Source of the DNA: Pseudomonadota bacterium
GTDB lineage: Bacteria; Pseudomonadota; Gammaproteobacteria; Burkholderiales; Casimicrobiaceae
Length of the DNA stretch: 8,346 nt
Direction of reading: 5' to 3'
Assembly: GCA_029571495.1 (NCBI GenBank)
Contig: JAKPSO010000823.1
Location: 1-8,346, forward strand
Part shown: piece after piece, positions 5,674 through 8,346 of the stretch
How positions within the stretch are numbered: position 1 is the stretch's first letter
How the letters are laid out: each line of letters starts with the position of its first letter
The notes under the pieces: model-generated
What the model saw: only the letters and a program-made list of their open reading frames with translations
Databases searched by the model: none
Told to the model about the DNA's origin: nothing
Program-made: the position numbers and the translations under genes

Positions 5674-7353
5674 ATGGCAGCAGCCGCACAGAGCGCATCG
5701 CGCGCAATGACCGCTGAGGAAAAGAAGGTCATCTTCGCATCCTCACTGGGTACCGTGTTTGAGTGGTACGACTTTTACCTATATGGCTCTTTAGCTGCCA
5801 TTATCGCCAAGCAATTCTTTGCTGGTCTTGATCCAACTTCCGCATACATTTTCGCGCTGCTTGCGTTCGCAGCAGGCTTCTTGGTGCGTCCATTCGGCGC
5901 GCTCGTGTTCGGCCGTCTCGGCGACATGATCGGTCGTAAGTACACCTTCCTCGTGACCATTTTGATCATGGGCTCGGCGACGTTCATCGTGGGATGTTTG
6001 CCGAACTACAACTCGATCGGTGTTGCGGCGCCGGTCATTCTGATCGCCTTGCGCATGCTGCAAGGCCTCGCGCTCGGTGGTGAATACGGCGGCGCTGCGA
6101 CGTACGTTGCGGAACACGCTCCACAAGATCGTCGCGGTCTGTACACCAGCTGGATTCAAACGACTGCAACGCTCGGTTTGTTCCTCTCGCTGATCGTGAT
6201 TTTGCTTTGCCGCGAATTCACGGGCGCTGAGTTCGACACATGGGGCTGGCGCATTCCGTTCCTCGTTTCGATCTTCCTGCTTGCAATCTCTGTCTGGATC
6301 CGTTTGTCGATGAATGAATCGCCAGCGTTCCAGAAGATGAAAGAAGAAGGCAAAGTTTCGAAGGCTCCACTGACCGAAGCGTTCGGCCAATGGAAAAACC
6401 TCAAAGTTGTGATCCTCGCGCTGCTCGGCCTGACGGCTGGTCAAGCGGTGATCTGGTATTCGGGTCAGTTCTATGCTCTGTTCTTCCTGCAAAGCATCGC
6501 GAAGGTTGACGCCAAAACGGCAAACATCCTGATCGCTGTTTCGCTCGTGATCGGCACGCCAGGGTTCATCTTCTTCGGTTGGCTGTCGGACAAGATCGGT
6601 CGCAAACTGATCATCATGGCGGGTTGCTTGATTGGCGCGTTGACCTACTTCACAGTTTTCCCAGCGCTGCTCCAGTACTCGAACCCTGCACTCGCAGCGT
6701 CGCAAGCCAAAGCTAAAGTGACGATTACGGCGGACACCGCAACGTGCTCGTTCCAAGGTAGCCCGATTGCTCGCGAAATCGACTTCCGTTCTTCTTGCGA
6801 CATCGCTAAGCGCACGCTGGCTCAAGCCTTCGTACCTTATGTGAACGCGAAGGGCGCAGCCGGTTCGCCTTCAGTAATCAAAATTGGCGACAAAGAAATT
6901 ACCGCACCAGTAGCTAAGCTCAACGCCGCCGGCGACGCGTTCGACAAGGAAAGCGCAGCAACGCTCGCCGCGTTCAAGAAAGAAGTTGGCGAAGCAGTTA
7001 AAGGTGCTGGCCTCTCTGCGAAGGCTGATGAGAAGGCGATGAACATGCCGATGGTGCTTGCGCTCTTGGTGTTCCTCGTTATCCTCGTCACGATGGTTTA
7101 CGGTCCGATCGCAGCGATGCTCGTCGAACTATTCCCGACGCGGATTCGTTACACCTCAATGAGCTTGCCGTACCACATTGGTAACGGTTGGTTCGGTGGC
7201 TTGCTCCCAACCACTGCGTTCGCGATGGTGGCAGCAACCGGCGACGTTTACTACGGCCTCTGGTATCCAGTGATCGTAGCCCTCGGCACCTTCGTGATCG
7301 GCATGTTGTTCATCCGTGAAACGAAAGACGTCGATATTTACGCAAAGGACTAA
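5674..7353 (+). CDS. MHS-family major facilitator transporter with a large periplasmic insert
   Basis: This encodes a 559-residue inner-membrane proton symporter of the metabolite:H+ (MHS) group, whose known members carry alpha-ketoglutarate, citrate, proline-betaine or shikimate. Diagnostic elements are S-S-L-G-T-V-F-E-W-Y-D-F-Y-L-Y-G (23-38) in helix 1, F-x-V-R-P-F-G-A-L-V-F-G (69-80), loop motif G-R-L-G-D-M-I-G-R-K (80-89), R-M-L-Q-G-L-A-L-G-G-E-Y-G-G (127-140) and the repeated loop motif W-L-S-D-K-I-G-R-K (303-311). E-L-F-P-T-R-I-R-Y-T (485-494) and an intact helix 12 follow. Twelve helices can be counted. Typical MHS proteins have about 430-450 residues; the excess is a hydrophilic stretch, about 336-456, between helices 9 and 10, on the periplasmic side, with Cys358 and Cys375. 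I recall similar long members in other Burkholderiales. The ATG at 5674 is favoured over the TTG at 5638 by AAGGGGA at 5661-5667. The substrate is unknown; the neighbouring TctDE-like genes hint at a carboxylate. Confidence 0.92.
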   Translation: MAAAAQSASRAMTAEEKKVIFASSLGTVFEWYDFYLYGSLAAIIAKQFFAGLDPTSAYIFALLAFAAGFLVRPFGALVFGRLGDMIGRKYTFLVTILIMGSATFIVGCLPNYNSIGVAAPVILIALRMLQGLALGGEYGGAATYVAEHAPQDRRGLYTSWIQTTATLGLFLSLIVILLCREFTGAEFDTWGWRIPFLVSIFLLAISVWIRLSMNESPAFQKMKEEGKVSKAPLTEAFGQWKNLKVVILALLGLTAGQAVIWYSGQFYALFFLQSIAKVDAKTANILIAVSLVIGTPGFIFFGWLSDKIGRKLIIMAGCLIGALTYFTVFPALLQYSNPALAASQAKAKVTITADTATCSFQGSPIAREIDFRSSCDIAKRTLAQAFVPYVNAKGAAGSPSVIKIGDKEITAPVAKLNAAGDAFDKESAATLAAFKKEVGEAVKGAGLSAKADEKAMNMPMVLALLVFLVILVTMVYGPIAAMLVELFPTRIRYTSMSLPYHIGNGWFGGLLPTTAFAMVAATGDVYYGLWYPVIVALGTFVIGMLFIRETKDVDIYAKD

Positions 7354-7356
7354 GTT

Positions 7357-7509
7357 ATGTGGAAGCTCATCGTTGGATTCATCGTCTTCGCAGCCCTAGG
7401 TATTTGGCTGTTGATGAAAGGCGGCGGCAACATTGATCTGAGTGGGGAAAAGCACGATTCTGGCTCGACCTCACACTCAACAGAAGCCGATAAAGCCCCG
7501 AAGAAGTAA
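7357..7509 (+). CDS. Small single-pass membrane protein, 50 residues
   Basis: This short gene begins three bases after the transporter stop and reads MWKLIVGFIVFAALGIWLLM followed by KGGGNIDLSGEKHDSG and a polar tail ending in DKAPKK. Residues 4-20 form one strong membrane helix, and residues 21-50 are hydrophilic with several Lys, Asp, Glu, Ser and His. No ordinary signal-peptidase site is evident. The tight spacing, the same strand and a terminator 14 bases after its TAA make it the last gene of a two-gene unit with the transporter. It may be translated by re-initiation, as only AAGGACTAAGTT precedes the ATG (AAGGA at 7344-7348, eight bases ahead, also serves as a fair ribosome-binding site). 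I have a vague memory of similar small proteins after MHS genes in other Burkholderiales but cannot verify it. Function is unknown; a small accessory subunit of the transporter is one possibility. Confidence 0.72.
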   Translation: MWKLIVGFIVFAALGIWLLMKGGGNIDLSGEKHDSGSTSHSTEADKAPKK

Positions 7510-7523
7510 CGGTGTGCTGAAAC

Positions 7524-7555
7524 AAAAAAAGGCCGGGATTTCCCGGCCTTTTTTT
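7524..7555. terminator. Bidirectional intrinsic terminator
   Basis: Arms GGCCGGGA (7531-7538) and TCCCGGCC (7541-7548) pair perfectly around TT, in practice a 7-pair GC-rich stem with a 4-base loop. Seven T follow (7549-7555) and seven A precede (7524-7530), so it works on paper in both directions. It ends the transporter/small-protein unit on the plus strand. It could also stop minus-strand transcription coming from the FHA gene, whose stop is about 190 bases away. Confidence 0.93.
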
Positions 7556-7626
7556 ATCTGTCGATTTAGGGGACCGAATTTGCGAAGTCGCTTTTCTTCG
7601 GCTACAGCGAGTTGACGTTACAGGAA

Positions 7627-7638
7627 ACAATAAATTGT
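7627..7638. repeat. AT-rich dyad ACAAT-AA-ATTGT
   Basis: A perfect inverted repeat with 5-base arms around AA lies in the gap between the terminator and the FHA gene's stop. No gene starts nearby on either strand, so a regulatory role has no obvious target. It is recorded as one of the few structured elements in 7556-7747. Confidence 0.2.
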
Positions 7639-7646
7639 CCGCCCGA

Positions 7647-7669
7647 TCCGGTGTCACTTACGCACCGGA
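7647..7669. other. GC-rich hairpin in the terminator-to-FHA gap
   Basis: TCCGGTG (7647-7653) and CACCGGA (7663-7669) form a perfect 7-pair stem with a 9-base loop. It is 79 bases beyond the FHA gene's stop on the minus strand but lacks a T-run on either side. It could be a 3'-end stabilising or Rho-assisting structure. Apart from this and the dyad at 7627-7638, I see no gene in 7556-7747. Confidence 0.3.
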
Positions 7670-7747
7670 GTCAGCGCTTATCGATTGTGTTTGGCGCGAC
7701 GGTGTCATGGTCATCGAAAGCCGCGCAGCCGATCGCTGGTGACTTGT

Positions 7748-8346
7748 CTACGTGAGCGCCAAATCAAAACGTAGACGTACGCCAGCGAGCTCAATGACGT
7801 CGCCAGCGGCAAGGTCCCTAGTTCCGGCGAGCGCATCGCCGTTGATGTAGGCTGGCGTGACGCCTTCACGCTGGCGTATCTGCCACCGAAGCTGCCCTGC
7901 GCGCAATATTTCAACGACCTGTTTGCCTTCTTTTCCGAGCGTCACCGACGGCTGCTCAAGCGGATAATTCTTGCCGGTCGCAGGACCAGACAGTACCGAA
8001 ACGCTGGCCGATACCGGTCGCCTTGCAGCTTTCGTTGCGGTAGCCAACGGCGGAACAACGGTCGCGGCTTCTGGACGGGCCGGAGCTGCGGCAGGAGGCA
8101 CTCTCGCTGGCGTGTCCGCTGGCGCGATGCTAGGCGACGCGACGGGTGACACACTAGGCGCGGGTTGGGCCGTTGCCGCGCGCGCAGCGGGCTCCTTCTT
8201 GTTGACGGGTTGACTGAGCGACGTTCCCTTTGGCAATGCGGCGACGAGCGCCATGTCTATTTCAAGACCGCCTGAACTGGAAGCGGGCGCTGCGGGACGC
8301 GTAGGCGCGCGCAGAGAGTCTGCCTTGGTGTTCGTCGCTGGCGAGT
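7748..8346 (-). CDS. FHA-domain protein with Ala/Pro-rich linker (C-terminal part)
   Basis: The frame is open from the right edge (codons from base 8344) to TAG at 7750-7748, giving 198 residues. An internal Met at 8254 is probably not the start, because the frame continues in the same style upstream. The first part is low-complexity, rich in Ala, Pro, Ser and Val, and probably a flexible linker. The last 85 or so residues look like a forkhead-associated beta-sandwich: V-S-V-L-S-G-P-A-T-G-K, then S-V-T-L-G-K-E-G, A-Y-I-N-G-D-A-L and D-V-I-E-L-A-G-V-R-L-R-F. This resembles Burkholderiales FHA proteins with the D-V-I-E-L-A-G-V-K-M-E-F ending. FHA domains bind phosphothreonine, but here the canonical Gly-Arg is Gly-Lys and no Ser-x-x-His is visible; only Asn-Gly is kept. 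Binding may be lost or altered. The N-terminal half, possibly another FHA domain, lies outside the window. Confidence 0.75.
   Translation of the reverse strand, partial: SPATNTKADSLRAPTRPAAPASSSGGLEIDMALVAALPKGTSLSQPVNKKEPAARAATAQPAPSVSPVASPSIAPADTPARVPPAAAPARPEAATVVPPLATATKAARRPVSASVSVLSGPATGKNYPLEQPSVTLGKEGKQVVEILRAGQLRWQIRQREGVTPAYINGDALAGTRDLAAGDVIELAGVRLRFDLALT

Noticed and set aside
5791..6825. Long 344-codon open frame on the minus strand inside the transporter gene
   Set aside because: Its product is Arg/Glu/Gln-rich with no recognisable domain, as expected opposite a membrane-protein gene. The plus-strand frame has full MHS motifs.
7379..7657. 92-codon minus-strand frame across the terminator
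   Set aside because: It runs straight through a perfect intrinsic terminator and opposite the small membrane-protein gene, and has no family features.
1..8346. Mobile element, prophage, CRISPR, toxin-antitoxin or defence genes
   Set aside because: No transposase, integrase, repeat-spacer array or recognisable defence or toxin protein was seen on either strand. All substantial genes belong to housekeeping or metabolic families.

Overview
The window looks like ordinary chromosome of a betaproteobacterium, most likely of the order Burkholderiales. The grounds are a DUF3460 small protein (a family I know mainly from Burkholderiales), a Bug/TctC-type solute-binding protein without its permease, a TctDE-like two-component system, an FHA-domain protein of a Burkholderiales type, and GC-rich coding with GC-biased third positions. 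No tRNA, rRNA, CRISPR array, insertion sequence, prophage or integrase was seen. No intergenic stretch exceeds 300 bases.

Layout. 1-242 (+) is the 3' end of an RlmL-like 23S rRNA methyltransferase. 320-502 (+) is a 60-residue DUF3460 protein. 597-1367 (+) is TcdA, the dehydratase that makes cyclic t6A in tRNAs. These three are co-directional and two of them concern RNA modification. Facing them on the minus strand is a two-gene unit: a periplasmic TctC/Bug solute-binding protein (3172-2168) followed one base later by a class II aldolase/adducin-family enzyme with a GTG start (2166-1432). A 264-base divergent region (3173-3436) separates this unit from a TctD-like response regulator (3437-4171) and a TctE-like sensor kinase (4168-5574), whose ORFs overlap by the ATGA quadruplet. 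Next comes an MHS-family major facilitator transporter (5674-7353) with an unusual, roughly 120-residue periplasmic insert. Three bases later is a 50-residue single-pass membrane protein (7357-7509), too short for usual gene-calling cut-offs. A near-perfect bidirectional intrinsic terminator (7524-7555) closes that unit. At the right edge, on the minus strand, is the C-terminal part of an FHA-domain protein (8346-7748).

How it may work together. The most informative part is 1432-5574. In classical tct loci TctDE controls a divergent tctCBA citrate transporter operon. Here the divergent operon has tctC but no tctA or tctB, and an aldolase/decarboxylase-type enzyme takes their place. In Bordetella pertussis the TctC homologue BctC is known to act in signalling through BctDE. 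An inferred model is therefore that this orphan binding protein reports a carboxylate ligand to the kinase and the regulator adjusts the binding-protein/aldolase operon. The MHS transporter next door may be the uptake route. The divergent region contains the same 9-mer (CACAAAAAG) pointing towards each gene start, a candidate operator pair. None of this identifies the substrate. The gene families are all known, so any novelty would lie in the arrangement, the small membrane protein and the transporter insert.
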